A stretch of 64,000 nt of DNA from NCBI GenBank assembly GCA_029981855.1, contig JARRCS010000007.1:40195-104194 (forward strand), written 5' to 3'. The notes under the pieces are model-generated. The model made no database searches. It had not been told where the DNA came from and saw only the letters and a program-made list of their open reading frames with translations. The translations under genes were made by a program, and so were the position numbers. Of the stretch, positions 24,789-34,304 are shown piece by piece. This DNA is from Halanaerobiales bacterium (GTDB lineage Bacteria; Bacillota; Halanaerobiia; Halanaerobiales; DTU029). Numbering within the stretch: the stretch's first letter is position 1; each line of letters opens with the position of its first letter.

Positions 24789-26390
24789 TCATTCATGGTA
24801 TACTAAGAGATAATCGTTGGAGGAGTAGATGACTTCCGTTCCGCCAGGCAATTTCCCTTTCAATTTATCCCAGTCCTCTTCTCCCATCAGTACCAGTACC
24901 CGCTCTTTTTCTTTCAGATATGCTATCAGCTGCTCCTCACTACCAATATCATGAATATAAAAATCGGTATAAACAGCCAATGATTCCGGCTGCCCGTATC
25001 TGTAAGCAATGATGTTGGTTAAATTCTCTTCTTCTCTCAATACCTTAATCCTGTTAGCAATGGGTTCTTTAGTATAACCCTGGCTTAAAGGCGGGACAAC
25101 ACTTAAGGAGAAATTTAAAAGAAACAAGAAAATCATAAAAACCAGTAAATACGGGATCAGGATATATTTCTTTTTAAATAAAGCAATAAAACCTGCAACA
25201 CCGGCCAGTAAGAAGGTAATAACTGCTGGCCTTAAGAGAGAACTTACAGCTACCCCTTCAGCAGTCTCCGGCAGAGCCAGACCTCCGACCATTAACAAGA
25301 GAAAAGTTAGAACTGCAGGTACAACCAGATATTTTTGCCTGGCTTTCTTTTTAATAACCATTTTAAAGAGATACCCTGTCAGCAGGGAGGCAGCCGGATA
25401 GATGGGAAGTAAATAAATATCTAATTTTCCGCTGATTAACGAAAAAAGCAGAAAGGGCATCCAGAACCAGGCTAAAAGAAATTTTACCTCTGGCGGAAGC
25501 TTCTTTCTATTTTTCAGGGAATAGATAAAACCGGAAATCAGGAATAAAGACCAGGGTAAAAAAGTTACCGGAAAGGTAATTAAATAATAATAAAAGGGCC
25601 GATCATGGGCAAAGGAGTTAACTGAACGACCAAGGGTCTGGACGATTAATAACTGATAGGCATACTCCTTCCCTCCAGCAATAACAGCAGGTATAATCCA
25701 TAAGAGGACAACAGCCAGAAAGATGGCAAAACCTCTAGCCGGTTTCATCTTCTTTAATTCAGCAAGATTCCCCTCCAGTAAAAGAAAACCGGGTATTGTT
25801 AGCAAGGGATCGAGGAACCCGGCCGGCCCCTTAACAACTGTGGCCAGGCCCATAAATAAAAATACCAGCAGGTAGTAACGTTCCTTAAGCTTACCTTCAT
25901 TGATATAACCAAGGTAAAAAGAAAGCAGGGAGGCGGTGATAAAGACAATCATCAGCATGTCCATTCTGACAAAGATAGACAGGCCAAAAAAGAGAAAGCT
26001 TGTGGCTAATATCAGCCCCGCAATAAAAGCATACCGTCTGTCAAGAATTATTGAACCCAGATAATAGGTCAGAAGGACAATGATAATTGCGGATAAGGCG
26101 CTAGGCAGGACCATAGCCAGGGTGGAGTAATCCCCGAAAATTTTCCGGAAGAAGTTCAACAACCAGAAATAGACCGGAGGCTTATCGGAATAGATCTCAC
26201 CCCCGAAATGGGGAACCAGCCACTGACCGGTTTCCAGCATCTCTTTAGCAATCTCTACATACCTTAACTCATCCCGGTAATGTAAATCCCTGTTGACTGT
26301 CGAAGGCAGATAAAGCAAGCCGCAAAAGATAATTAATATTAGAACGTAAACATATTTATTTTTAACAAAATCAGGTAATTTATTATTCAT
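24789..26390 (-). CDS. ArnT-like family 39 glycosyltransferase
   Basis: An integral-membrane GT-C enzyme of about 533 residues with around a dozen membrane segments. The first periplasmic loop holds the catalytic acidic RDELRY followed by the PMT signature SDKPPVYFWLL. ArnT relatives transfer a sugar from undecaprenyl phosphate to lipid A or core at the outer face of the inner membrane. It is the last gene of the LPS cluster, behind LAB_N and ArnC-like genes. The donor is more likely a uronic acid than aminoarabinose because no arnA/arnB is seen. Start ATG 26390 or GTG 26396; the RBS is weak. Confidence 0.88.
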   Translation of the reverse strand: MNNKLPDFVKNKYVYVLILIIFCGLLYLPSTVNRDLHYRDELRYVEIAKEMLETGQWLVPHFGGEIYSDKPPVYFWLLNFFRKIFGDYSTLAMVLPSALSAIIIVLLTYYLGSIILDRRYAFIAGLILATSFLFFGLSIFVRMDMLMIVFITASLLSFYLGYINEGKLKERYYLLVFLFMGLATVVKGPAGFLDPLLTIPGFLLLEGNLAELKKMKPARGFAIFLAVVLLWIIPAVIAGGKEYAYQLLIVQTLGRSVNSFAHDRPFYYYLITFPVTFLPWSLFLISGFIYSLKNRKKLPPEVKFLLAWFWMPFLLFSLISGKLDIYLLPIYPAASLLTGYLFKMVIKKKARQKYLVVPAVLTFLLLMVGGLALPETAEGVAVSSLLRPAVITFLLAGVAGFIALFKKKYILIPYLLVFMIFLFLLNFSLSVVPPLSQGYTKEPIANRIKVLREEENLTNIIAYRYGQPESLAVYTDFYIHDIGSEEQLIAYLKEKERVLVLMGEEDWDKLKGKLPGGTEVIYSSNDYLLVYHE

Positions 26391-26441
26391 AAGCACACAC
26401 CAATCTTCTGGATTTCATTCTTTTTAGAGGATATGGATTTT

Positions 26442-26714
26442 TCAAGTTTTATTGGCGGTATTGGATTCCTTATTTCTTTTTATTAAAACCAGATTCCTGA
26501 AATAGATAAAGGAACCCACCGATTGCCCGACAATAAAAACAGGGTCCTTACGATGGATAGCATAAATCAAAAGAATCAGGCTCCCCAGGATACTAAAATA
26601 CCAGAAGGCTACTGGAATCACACTCTTCTGAGCACGTTCCGAAGCAAGCCACTGAATCAAAAACCTTAATGAGAACATTGCCTGGCCCAGAAACCCAACA
26701 ATTACCCAGACCAC
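26442..26714 (-). CDS. LAB_N-domain small membrane protein
   Basis: A 90-residue protein with three membrane helices and the lipid-A-disaccharide-synthase N-terminal (LAB_N) pattern: GFLGQAMFSLRFLIQW, SVIPVAFWYFSILGS and the DPVFIVGQSVGSFIYFRNL close. Such free-standing domains lie between ArnC-like and ArnT-like genes in many genomes and may help flip or present the polyprenyl-linked sugar. GTG start with AAGGAGG, overlapping the end of the GT2 gene. Confidence 0.85.
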   Translation of the reverse strand: MVWVIVGFLGQAMFSLRFLIQWLASERAQKSVIPVAFWYFSILGSLILLIYAIHRKDPVFIVGQSVGSFIYFRNLVLIKRNKESNTANKT

Positions 26715-27451
26715 TATTCCTCTTCCTCCTTAATTTGATAAGATATCTTCCTCTTCTTCATCCATCTGACAGCCAGGGTATCGAGTAACCCCCTCCACAT
26801 CCTATTACTGATCCCGTACTTGGACTGACCATGTTTCCGGGGATAATGATCTACCGGTACCTCCGTCACCTTATAACCCTTCATCTTTGCCAGGGTAGGA
26901 AAAAACCGGTGCATACCATCAAAGAGTTCTAGATCCTGAACAACCTCTCTCTTAAATAACTTTAGCGGACAGCCGGTATCTTTAATATCCTCATTGGTTA
27001 ACCAGTTTCTGACACCATTACCGATCCGAGAGGAAATCTTTTTGATGAAATTATCCCGTCTATTTACCCTGATGCCCACCACCAGGTCGTAATCCCTGAT
27101 ATATGGTAAAAACTTCAAAATATCCACGGGGTCTACCTGTAAATCAGCATCAAGGGTAGCTATCAGTTTCCCTTGAGCCCTCTCGAAACCGGCCGCAAAA
27201 GCAGCAGTCTGTCCGTTATTTGCAGTGAAATGAATCACCCTTACCTGTCTGTAATTATCTGCCAGCTGATCCAGAAGCTCCGAACTACCGTCAGTGCTAC
27301 CATCATCCACATAGATGATTTCAAAGGGTTTAATCCTTCCTGTCAGGGCATTGATAATCTTTTCAGTCAAATCTAGTAAATTATCATATTCATTATATAC
27401 CGGAACAACTACTGATAACTCCATTAACTTAATTTGCACCTGTATTCCCAC
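26714..27451 (-). CDS. ArnC/DPM-like family 2 glycosyltransferase
   Basis: 245 residues, GT-A fold: LSVVVPVYNEYDNL at the N-terminus, YVDDGSTDGS, and the DxD-like DADLQVDP. It matches polyprenyl-phosphate glycosyltransferases. There are no C-terminal membrane helices, unlike GtrB. It should load a nucleotide sugar, probably made by the neighbouring Ugd and epimerase, onto undecaprenyl phosphate for the ArnT-like enzyme. Start is either the GTG at 27451 or the ATG at 27424 (MELSVVV). Confidence 0.87.
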   Translation of the reverse strand: MGIQVQIKLMELSVVVPVYNEYDNLLDLTEKIINALTGRIKPFEIIYVDDGSTDGSSELLDQLADNYRQVRVIHFTANNGQTAAFAAGFERAQGKLIATLDADLQVDPVDILKFLPYIRDYDLVVGIRVNRRDNFIKKISSRIGNGVRNWLTNEDIKDTGCPLKLFKREVVQDLELFDGMHRFFPTLAKMKGYKVTEVPVDHYPRKHGQSKYGISNRMWRGLLDTLAVRWMKKRKISYQIKEEEE

Positions 27452-27475
27452 CCCTCTTATCTTAAGTTCGCCTTA

Positions 27476-28873
27476 TTAGTCTTCTTCCTCTATAGCGGCA
27501 ACTTCCTTCAATCCTGTACCGATCTCCCTCTCAACGGTAGTTGCAGGCAAACCTACCCCGATATATTCAATTCCAGCCCTTTCAACCTCTTCCCTTTCAT
27601 AGACATTCCTCAAATCAAAGAAGATGGGCCTGGCCAGCAATTGCTTAACCTTCCTTAAATCCAGGCGCCTGAACTGGTTCCACTCGGTTAAAAGAACCAG
27701 GGCATCTGCCCTTTTCATCACCTCATACTCATTGGTACAGTAAACAATATCCTTCTCATAATCCTTCAACCTCCAGACCGCCTCCTTTATCGCCTGGGGA
27801 TCATAGGCATTGATCATGGCTCCTGCTTTAATCAGTTCGGGAATAATTGTCAAGGCGGGAGATTCCCTCATATCATCGGTCTCGGGTTTAAAGCTCAGTC
27901 CCAGAATACCGATGGTCTTATCCTTTAAATCGCCAAGTCTTTCCTTGATCTTGGTTACCATCCTCATCTTCTGGGCTTCATTGGCCTCTACTCCAGCCCT
28001 GATTATCTTGAGGTCGAGACCCTTTTCCTCAGCTATCCTGATCAGAGCCCTGGTATCTTTAGGGAAACAGCTTCCCCCGTAACCGGGTCCGGCATGTAAG
28101 AATTTATTACTAATCCGGCCATCCATTCCCATGGCCTTGGCAACGGTCTGGATATTGGCATTACTGACCTCACAGAGAGCGGATAATTCATTAATAAAGG
28201 AAATCTTGGTAGCCAAAAAGGCATTGGAAGCATACTTGATCATCTCAGCCGTCTCCAGATTGGTAAAGACAAAGGGGGTGTTATTAAGGTAGAGTGCCCT
28301 GTAGACATCCTTCAGTATCTGCCGGGCCTTCTCACTCTCAGTACCGATGACAACCCTGTCGGGATGGGTAAAATCATGAACCGCCTTTCCTTCCCTCAGA
28401 AACTCGGGATTGCTAACAACATCAAAGTCAAAAACCTTTCCCCTTTTTTCAAGCTCATCTCTGATTACTGCCGCCACTTTACGACCTGTCCCAATCGGAA
28501 CGGTAGATTTATCAACTACTACCTTGTAACCGTTCATATATTCTCCGATGGTCCGGGCTACCTGTAAAACATACTGCAGATCAGCACTTCCATCCTCTGC
28601 AGGTGGTGTGCCTACAGCAATAAAGATTACCTCACTATCCTTGATCGCTGCTTCAACATCCGTTGTAAAGCTAATCCTGCCATCAGCCACATTACGCTCA
28701 TAGATCTCCTTCAGGCCTGGTTCATAGATGGGGATCTCCCCATTATTTAATTTATCTATCTTCTCCTGGTCAATATCGACATTAATAATACTATTACCAA
28801 AATCAGCCAGACAGACACCGCTAACTAGTCCAACATAACCGGTACCGATGATGCTGATCTTATTGTTATACAC
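27476..28873 (-). CDS. UDP-glucose 6-dehydrogenase
   Basis: A 465-residue UDP-glucose/GDP-mannose dehydrogenase that oxidises UDP-glucose to UDP-glucuronate. Rossmann motif GTGYVGLVSG (11-20), the NAD(P) segment VGTPPAEDGSADL, and the catalytic Cys in GPGYGGSCFPKDT are intact. Three canonical domains at full length. GTG start with GGGGGAGG. It lies directly before the ArnC-like gene, feeding uronic acid to the cluster. Confidence 0.94.
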   Translation of the reverse strand: MYNNKISIIGTGYVGLVSGVCLADFGNSIINVDIDQEKIDKLNNGEIPIYEPGLKEIYERNVADGRISFTTDVEAAIKDSEVIFIAVGTPPAEDGSADLQYVLQVARTIGEYMNGYKVVVDKSTVPIGTGRKVAAVIRDELEKRGKVFDFDVVSNPEFLREGKAVHDFTHPDRVVIGTESEKARQILKDVYRALYLNNTPFVFTNLETAEMIKYASNAFLATKISFINELSALCEVSNANIQTVAKAMGMDGRISNKFLHAGPGYGGSCFPKDTRALIRIAEEKGLDLKIIRAGVEANEAQKMRMVTKIKERLGDLKDKTIGILGLSFKPETDDMRESPALTIIPELIKAGAMINAYDPQAIKEAVWRLKDYEKDIVYCTNEYEVMKRADALVLLTEWNQFRRLDLRKVKQLLARPIFFDLRNVYEREEVERAGIEYIGVGLPATTVEREIGTGLKEVAAIEEED

Positions 28874-28925
28874 CCTTATGTCCTCCCCCGCTTAATTTTT
28901 CTGTTCTATTAATATAACTATTCTT

Positions 28926-28978
28926 TAATTAATGCTCACTATCGTTCGCAACTTTTGGAGAGATGTTAGAAAATTTTA
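28926..28978. repeat. dispersed intergenic repeat, copy A
   Basis: A degenerate TTAATGCTCAC...TTCGCAAC block (28926-28953) joins a TTGGAGAGATGTTAGAAAATTTT-like block (28955-28977; split TTGGAGAGATGT + TAGAAAATTTT). Copy C has both blocks in the same order with extra sequence between them. It occupies the gap between the epimerase and Ugd genes. Confidence 0.6.
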
Positions 28979-29917
28979 ATATATCTCCTTTAGCCACTCT
29001 ATCTCCCTGGTTAATCCTTCCTTAAAACTAACCACAGGCTCGTAACCCAGTACCTCTTTTGCCCTGTTACAATCGGCCGCTGTATGTCTCACATCACCTT
29101 TAGCTACGGGTTTATACTCTATCTCGGCCTTCTGACCGATGATATCTTCTATCATTCTGATGGCATCGATCAAAAGAATGCCTTCACCATCCCCGCCAAT
29201 ATTAAAGACCTCACCGGCTACCTCACTGGTAGCGGCTAAAAGGTTAGCCCGGACAATATCACTGACATGGGTAAAATTCCTTGACTGCCTTCCATCCCCG
29301 AATACCCGGACCGGTTCTCCAGTCAGGATGTCCCTGATAAAGATATGGAAGGCCATATCCGGTCTCTGCCCTTCACCGAAGACGGTAAAGTACCTTAAGG
29401 ATACGGTAGGTACCCCGAAGTTCTTCCAGTAAAGGTAGCAGAGATGCTCTGCCGCCAGTTTGGAAACACCGTAAGGGGAGACCGGCTGCAGGCGGTTGGT
29501 CTCCTTCATCGGCAGCTCGTCCGTATCCCCGTAAACCGAGGATGAGGAAGCATAGACAAACTTTAAAATACCGGAATCCTTAGCCGCTTCCAGGAGCTTT
29601 TGGGTTACCCGGATATTATTATCGGTATAGATATCGAAGTTCTTACCCCAGCTGGCCCTGACCCCCGCCTGGGCAGCCTGGTGATATACATAATCCACTC
29701 CGCTAAGTAATTCCCTTAAATCCAGTTCCAGCAAATCAGCCTCAATAAATTCAAAGTTTTCATCTTCAATTATATCCTTTATGTTTTTCTCTTTCAAGTA
29801 ACGGGGGTAATAATCGGTAAAGCAGTCGATGCCAATTACTTCCTCCCCCCGGACCAAAAGCTCCTTAGCCAGGTTAGAACCGATAAAACCTGCTACTCCT
29901 GTTATTAGATGGATCAT
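28976..29917 (-). CDS. UDP-uronate/UDP-hexose epimerase (SDR family)
   Basis: A 313-residue extended short-chain dehydrogenase. Glycine motif TGVAGFIGSNL (6-16), catalytic SSSSVYG serine and YGVSK (Tyr-x3-Lys), and the substrate loop RPDMAFHIFIRDILTGEPVRVFGDGRQSRNFTHV, which is typical of Firmicute UDP-glucuronate 4-epimerases. The likely reaction is UDP-GlcA to UDP-GalA. A UDP-xylose synthase or GalE role is less likely. ATG with AGGAGTG. Confidence 0.85.
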   Translation of the reverse strand: MIHLITGVAGFIGSNLAKELLVRGEEVIGIDCFTDYYPRYLKEKNIKDIIEDENFEFIEADLLELDLRELLSGVDYVYHQAAQAGVRASWGKNFDIYTDNNIRVTQKLLEAAKDSGILKFVYASSSSVYGDTDELPMKETNRLQPVSPYGVSKLAAEHLCYLYWKNFGVPTVSLRYFTVFGEGQRPDMAFHIFIRDILTGEPVRVFGDGRQSRNFTHVSDIVRANLLAATSEVAGEVFNIGGDGEGILLIDAIRMIEDIIGQKAEIEYKPVAKGDVRHTAADCNRAKEVLGYEPVVSFKEGLTREIEWLKEIY

Positions 29918-29968
29918 AAATATTCACTCCTAAGATATTGATAATAAATTTAATCATTAATGCATTGG

Positions 29969-30898
29969 TTATTTATCACCAAGCAGGATATAATTTCTAT
30001 GACCGCTTAAATATATTTTGCCCCCAAATTTCCTCTCCAATTTTTGCTCAATTGCTGTTAAAATTCTATTTTTTAATCGTTCATGTTTATGCTTAGCCCG
30101 ATGTGGGTTTGGTTTACCACTATACTGCAATTTATCTTCCCAGTCCATTTTAGCAATTCTATCCTGCATCACCTCTGGGTGAGTCCCTTTATATACGGGT
30201 AATCTATCTAATGGCCCGTAATCAAATTCCTCTGGTTCCGTCTTATGATATGTCTCGGCTTTATCATTTCCCCAGTGAATAGTATGGAAAGCCTTTCTTT
30301 TGTTTTCCATATATCTTGGAGGCCGCACCCAGCCATAATGAAATATTTCAGCATGCGCTAAGGCTGCTTTAGGTTTTTCACCATTTACTTTCCTAAACCC
30401 CTGTGCACTGGCATGAGACTTAATCCCGATATTATTTTTAATAATCCTTACCTCTCTTTTATACCAACCATGACTAATTTGATAATGTCTATAATCTCCC
30501 CAAAAATGGCGATAATCAAATACTAATGCCTCCACTTCTTCATCATTTAATAATTCTAAACACCTATCTTTTATTACAGGTAGGTACTTTTCATGAACAA
30601 CTTCATCAGCCTGAATGTAAAAACACCAATCTCCAGAACAATGAGACAAAGCAAGATTTGTCTGTTCAGAATGAATAACTCCATTCCTCTGACTTTCAAT
30701 ATCCCAGACAGTATCAATTATGTTGATCTTATCACTTCCAATACTCTCAATTTCCTCCCTTGTATAATCATCTTCATCTCCCTTACCTACTGCGATAATA
30801 AATTCATTACAGATGGGCAAAATAGATTTTACTGCCTCCTTAATGGGATAATATAATTTTGTTGCGTTTCTTACCATGGAAAAACCGCTTATTTTCAC
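29969..30898 (-). CDS. family 2-like glycosyltransferase
   Basis: About 309 residues starting at the GTG (30898) preceded by GGAGGG. The resulting MKISGFSMVRNATKLYYP matches the usual start of this group. GT-A features: NEFIIAVGKGDEDD, and the metal-binding FYIQADEVVHEKY in place of DxD. It probably adds a core or O-chain sugar on the cytoplasmic face. It follows the O-antigen ligase gene closely. Acceptor and donor unknown. Confidence 0.85.
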   Translation of the reverse strand: MKISGFSMVRNATKLYYPIKEAVKSILPICNEFIIAVGKGDEDDYTREEIESIGSDKINIIDTVWDIESQRNGVIHSEQTNLALSHCSGDWCFYIQADEVVHEKYLPVIKDRCLELLNDEEVEALVFDYRHFWGDYRHYQISHGWYKREVRIIKNNIGIKSHASAQGFRKVNGEKPKAALAHAEIFHYGWVRPPRYMENKRKAFHTIHWGNDKAETYHKTEPEEFDYGPLDRLPVYKGTHPEVMQDRIAKMDWEDKLQYSGKPNPHRAKHKHERLKNRILTAIEQKLERKFGGKIYLSGHRNYILLGDK

Positions 30899-30912
30899 CT
30901 TCAAACCCTCCA

Positions 30913-32106
30913 TTAATTTCGAGCTAATTTCATATTAAAAATTAAAAACAGTAAAATATAAAAACCAACATGGCCGTACCTTGCCGTTGTATCTACCATA
31001 CTATGGATTACTAAAACTGTTAGCATACCTATTAAAGCTAATCCAATTACATAATTTAATGAGATGCTCTTTTTATAATTAAAGAAACCTAAATAATAGG
31101 CTTTATAAAGCATTATAATAAATAATAGTAATGATATTAATCCCTGCTCAGCTCCAATAAATAAAAACAGATTATGTGGATGATCATGAAGTCTTGAACT
31201 TTCAGGAATTTTAATCTTAAAGATATTATCTACGATATATAAATAATTAGGCCTAAAATTTCCAACTCCAACACCTAGTAAGGGATTTTCCCTAATCATT
31301 ATTAAAGATGATCTCCACATTAAAACCCTGGTCTTTAAACTCCAGCTGGAATCAAAATCCATTATTCTTTTAAATTTAGCTATCAATTTATCAGATACTA
31401 ATAATGACGTAAATAATAAAATAGTAATTAGGCAAATAACCGCAATAAGTCTCTTATTCTTATAATTTCTTTGAATTAGAAGAACCGCTAAAACCAACAG
31501 GCCACCGAAAAAACCAAGGGTTGCCCCGCGGGAATAACTTATATATAAAGCCATTAATCCACCTACAGTAATAAGCGTTAAAATTACCCTTCTATGCAAA
31601 GAAATCTTATTTTCAAATAAATAACTCAGAGAAAATATAATAATAAAGGCAAGTAAAGTCCCCGTTCCATTTCCATATAAAAATTTTCCTCCTCTAAAAA
31701 AATCATAAAACCCATAACCTAAAAACAAGATATTACTGGCAAAAATAATATTTATATATTTTGCAATCCTATCTTTTTTAATAAGATCAAAAGCTATAAA
31801 ATAAAATAATATGTACCTTAAAATAGGACTAATAATTCGGGCCAGACTCAAGTTTATATTATTAGTTTTAAAGATTGATAATAACCCTATTATAAAAAAT
31901 ATATAAATATATATATTAAATTCCGTTTTAGGCAAACTTAATTCTTTATTTATTAACTTGCTTATAATATAAAAAATGATCAAAAGACCTAATAACATAT
32001 TTCTTAAAGCTATAGAAAAAGGAAAAAAGAAAACCAATACCAAAAAAATAAAATCTAATATAATCTCAAGACTATAATTAAGTTTTATTGTTAATTTTGT
32101 AGCCAT
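30913..32106 (-). CDS. O-antigen ligase family protein
   Basis: 397 residues from the ATG at 32106 (AGGGTGG upstream; the longer frame would overlap the next gene). Eleven or so membrane helices and the Wzy_C/WaaL domain, with the large periplasmic loop ending in HDHPHNLFLFIGAEQGL, whose His is typical of ligases. WaaL joins polymer from undecaprenyl diphosphate to lipid A-core. A Wzy polymerase is the alternative; the LPS-core context favours a ligase. Confidence 0.85.
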   Translation of the reverse strand: MATKLTIKLNYSLEIILDFIFLVLVFFFPFSIALRNMLLGLLIIFYIISKLINKELSLPKTEFNIYIYIFFIIGLLSIFKTNNINLSLARIISPILRYILFYFIAFDLIKKDRIAKYINIIFASNILFLGYGFYDFFRGGKFLYGNGTGTLLAFIIIFSLSYLFENKISLHRRVILTLITVGGLMALYISYSRGATLGFFGGLLVLAVLLIQRNYKNKRLIAVICLITILLFTSLLVSDKLIAKFKRIMDFDSSWSLKTRVLMWRSSLIMIRENPLLGVGVGNFRPNYLYIVDNIFKIKIPESSRLHDHPHNLFLFIGAEQGLISLLLFIIMLYKAYYLGFFNYKKSISLNYVIGLALIGMLTVLVIHSMVDTTARYGHVGFYILLFLIFNMKLARN

Positions 32107-32116
32107 ATTAACCACC

Positions 32117-33061
32117 CTATTTGATGCTACCAGTCTTAATAACATTTTGATAGTATTTTAAATATCCATTGGCCATATGAATATGAGTAAACTTATCTAA
32201 AACCCTTGCAAGACAATTTTTAGGATTAATTAAATTGATTTTTCTAATGGCTTCTTTATATTGCTGGTAACTAGCACATCTAAAACCAACATCTTCTGTT
32301 ACTATCTCCGGCATTGCGCCATTTTGACTACAAATTACGGGGGTTCCACTTACCAGTGCTTCTATTGTAACTAATCCAAAAGGTTCTTCAATTAAAGTAG
32401 GAAATATTAAAGCCTTACTATTAGCAAGTAAATTTTTCTTTTTTGTCCCTCCGACCATACCTTTATATCTGATATAACGCGAAAAACTTAAGCGCCGACC
32501 ACCGGCAATATCTAAATTAAATTTCATGTCTTTTGCCAGCTTAATAGCCAACTTGACATTTTTAGGAGGATAACTTACTTTTGAAAGAAATAAATAATTT
32601 CCTGTTTTATAGTCTTTATAAATAAATTCATCCGGGTCTAAACCATGATAAACAAATTCTTTTCTGTCATTAACCTGAGCATGTCTTCGACTTGCAAAAA
32701 TAGTATTTGGCAGTATTTTTTCATTAAAACCATCTTGAACTTTTCCAAGCCAATGAAAAGAAATAACATACGGAAAAGGAGGCTCTTTTTTTAAATTAAA
32801 ATGGAAATGGACTATATCAGACTCTTTAGGAATATATTTAAATATTGCTTGTATATTACCTTTTTTTCTTAATTTATTAATCTCCTTATTTATAGTTATA
32901 ACTTCTAAATTTTTATGTTCTACATAACATTTTCCATCATTAATAATATAAACCTTATGCCCTAAATGTAATAGTCCTTTGGCTAACCATGCAACCACTC
33001 TTTGCGTTCCGCCATATTTTTTTGGAGGTATATCCCCATTGCAGACTAATGCAACTTTCAT
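32117..33061 (-). CDS. family 4-like glycosyltransferase
   Basis: 314 residues, GT-B fold. N-terminal MKVALVCNGDIPPKKYGGTQRVVAWLAKGL (donor-side glycine loop GGTQR) and C-terminal LIFPTLIEEPFGLVTIEALVSGTPVI with the E-x7-E signature. Likely a core-oligosaccharide transferase. RBS AGGAGG; the start abuts the end of the heptosyltransferase-like gene. Confidence 0.88.
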   Translation of the reverse strand: MKVALVCNGDIPPKKYGGTQRVVAWLAKGLLHLGHKVYIINDGKCYVEHKNLEVITINKEINKLRKKGNIQAIFKYIPKESDIVHFHFNLKKEPPFPYVISFHWLGKVQDGFNEKILPNTIFASRRHAQVNDRKEFVYHGLDPDEFIYKDYKTGNYLFLSKVSYPPKNVKLAIKLAKDMKFNLDIAGGRRLSFSRYIRYKGMVGGTKKKNLLANSKALIFPTLIEEPFGLVTIEALVSGTPVICSQNGAMPEIVTEDVGFRCASYQQYKEAIRKINLINPKNCLARVLDKFTHIHMANGYLKYYQNVIKTGSIK

Positions 33062-34245
33062 TAATTAATTCCTCCTGAACTAAAAATTAATCTACATTTT
33101 TTTAAAATTTGCTCTGCCGTTATCTCTGTCATGCATCTATAATGGCCTAGGGGGCATTCATGCTTCCCGCAGGGCCGGCAATCAAGATTAAGCTTAATTA
33201 CATGATTGTTTTGCCCGTAGGGGGCATATCTCTTTTCATCAGAAGGGCCGAAGATAGTAATAGTAGGGGTTCCGACACTGGCGGCTACATGGACCGGTCC
33301 GGTATCACCGCTGATTACCAGGTCAAGCTCCTTTGTCAGGGCTGCTAATTCCTTTAAACCCGTCTTCCCGGCCGCAATAAGTGGTTCTGTTTCCATCATC
33401 CCCCTGATCTCCTCAACCCTGCTGAGATCATTCGGACCACCCAGGAAAACCACCTTAACCCGGTAGTCCCTCTGCAGTCTATCCGCCAGACGGGCAAATC
33501 CCTCTTTAGTCCAGCGTTTAGTCGGCCAGCTCCCACCGGTATTGAGACCGACTACTCTGTCACCAGGCTTTATCCCCTGATCCTCTAAAAAATTCCGCAT
33601 CCTCTTTTCGGCCTCTTCATTAACACCAATCTCCATACCCCGATCATCGATCTCTGTAAATCCCAGTACTGCTGAGAAATCCTCCAGATAGGCCTCAACC
33701 ATGTGTTTCCCTTCTGTCTGCTTAATCTCCCGGTTAAGAAAGATCCCCCTCCCCTTACCGCCGTAGCCGATACTGTAGGCAGGATTAATTATTTTCAGCA
33801 GAAGGGCGGTCCTCCAGTTGCCGTGAAGATTAATGCCCAGATCATAATTATTTTTACTTAGGCCTCTGGCAAACTGCCGGCTTTGCAGGAAGGACCACCC
33901 TTTATTATAGGGATAAATATGATCCAGGTAGGGGTTGCCTTCCATGATTTCAGAGAAATTGGCATTTACCACCATATCGATTCTGGCCCGGGGATAATTC
34001 TTTCTTAAGTTCCTGATGAAGGGGGTAGTAAAGAGTAGATCCCCCAGGTAAAGGAGATCAATGATAATGATTTTTTCGGCAGCCTTAACTAAATCATTTT
34101 TATAAGCATTTTTATAAGCACTTTTATCTGCAATAAAATTACTTCTATCTTCAGTAGAATTACTTTTAGATAGATTAACAGAATCATTCTTGGATACATC
34201 CGTCATATTCTTTGGCATCTCAGTCCGTATCCTTTTGGCCATCAT
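33061..34245 (-). CDS. family 9 glycosyltransferase (heptosyltransferase-like) with low-complexity N-terminus
   Basis: About 394 residues from the ATG at 34245 (AAGGGG nine bases upstream; alternatives to 34266). The GT9 domain starts near residue 60 (IIIIDLLYLGDLLFTTPFIRNLR) and has GLNTGGSWPTKRW and the C-terminal SGDTGPVHVAASVGTP. It transfers heptose or a similar sugar to Kdo-lipid A or inner core. The first 55 residues are Lys/Asn/Ser-rich and come from short TTTTATAAGCA-like DNA repeats, unlike the family, which normally begins at the Rossmann strand. Confidence 0.87.
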   Translation of the reverse strand: MMAKRIRTEMPKNMTDVSKNDSVNLSKSNSTEDRSNFIADKSAYKNAYKNDLVKAAEKIIIIDLLYLGDLLFTTPFIRNLRKNYPRARIDMVVNANFSEIMEGNPYLDHIYPYNKGWSFLQSRQFARGLSKNNYDLGINLHGNWRTALLLKIINPAYSIGYGGKGRGIFLNREIKQTEGKHMVEAYLEDFSAVLGFTEIDDRGMEIGVNEEAEKRMRNFLEDQGIKPGDRVVGLNTGGSWPTKRWTKEGFARLADRLQRDYRVKVVFLGGPNDLSRVEEIRGMMETEPLIAAGKTGLKELAALTKELDLVISGDTGPVHVAASVGTPTITIFGPSDEKRYAPYGQNNHVIKLNLDCRPCGKHECPLGHYRCMTEITAEQILKKCRLIFSSGGIN

Positions 34246-34304
34246 GTTCGACATCCCCTTCATCACCCTGTTTTTTATCCTATTGATTATCCCCTTCGCT
34301 ACTT

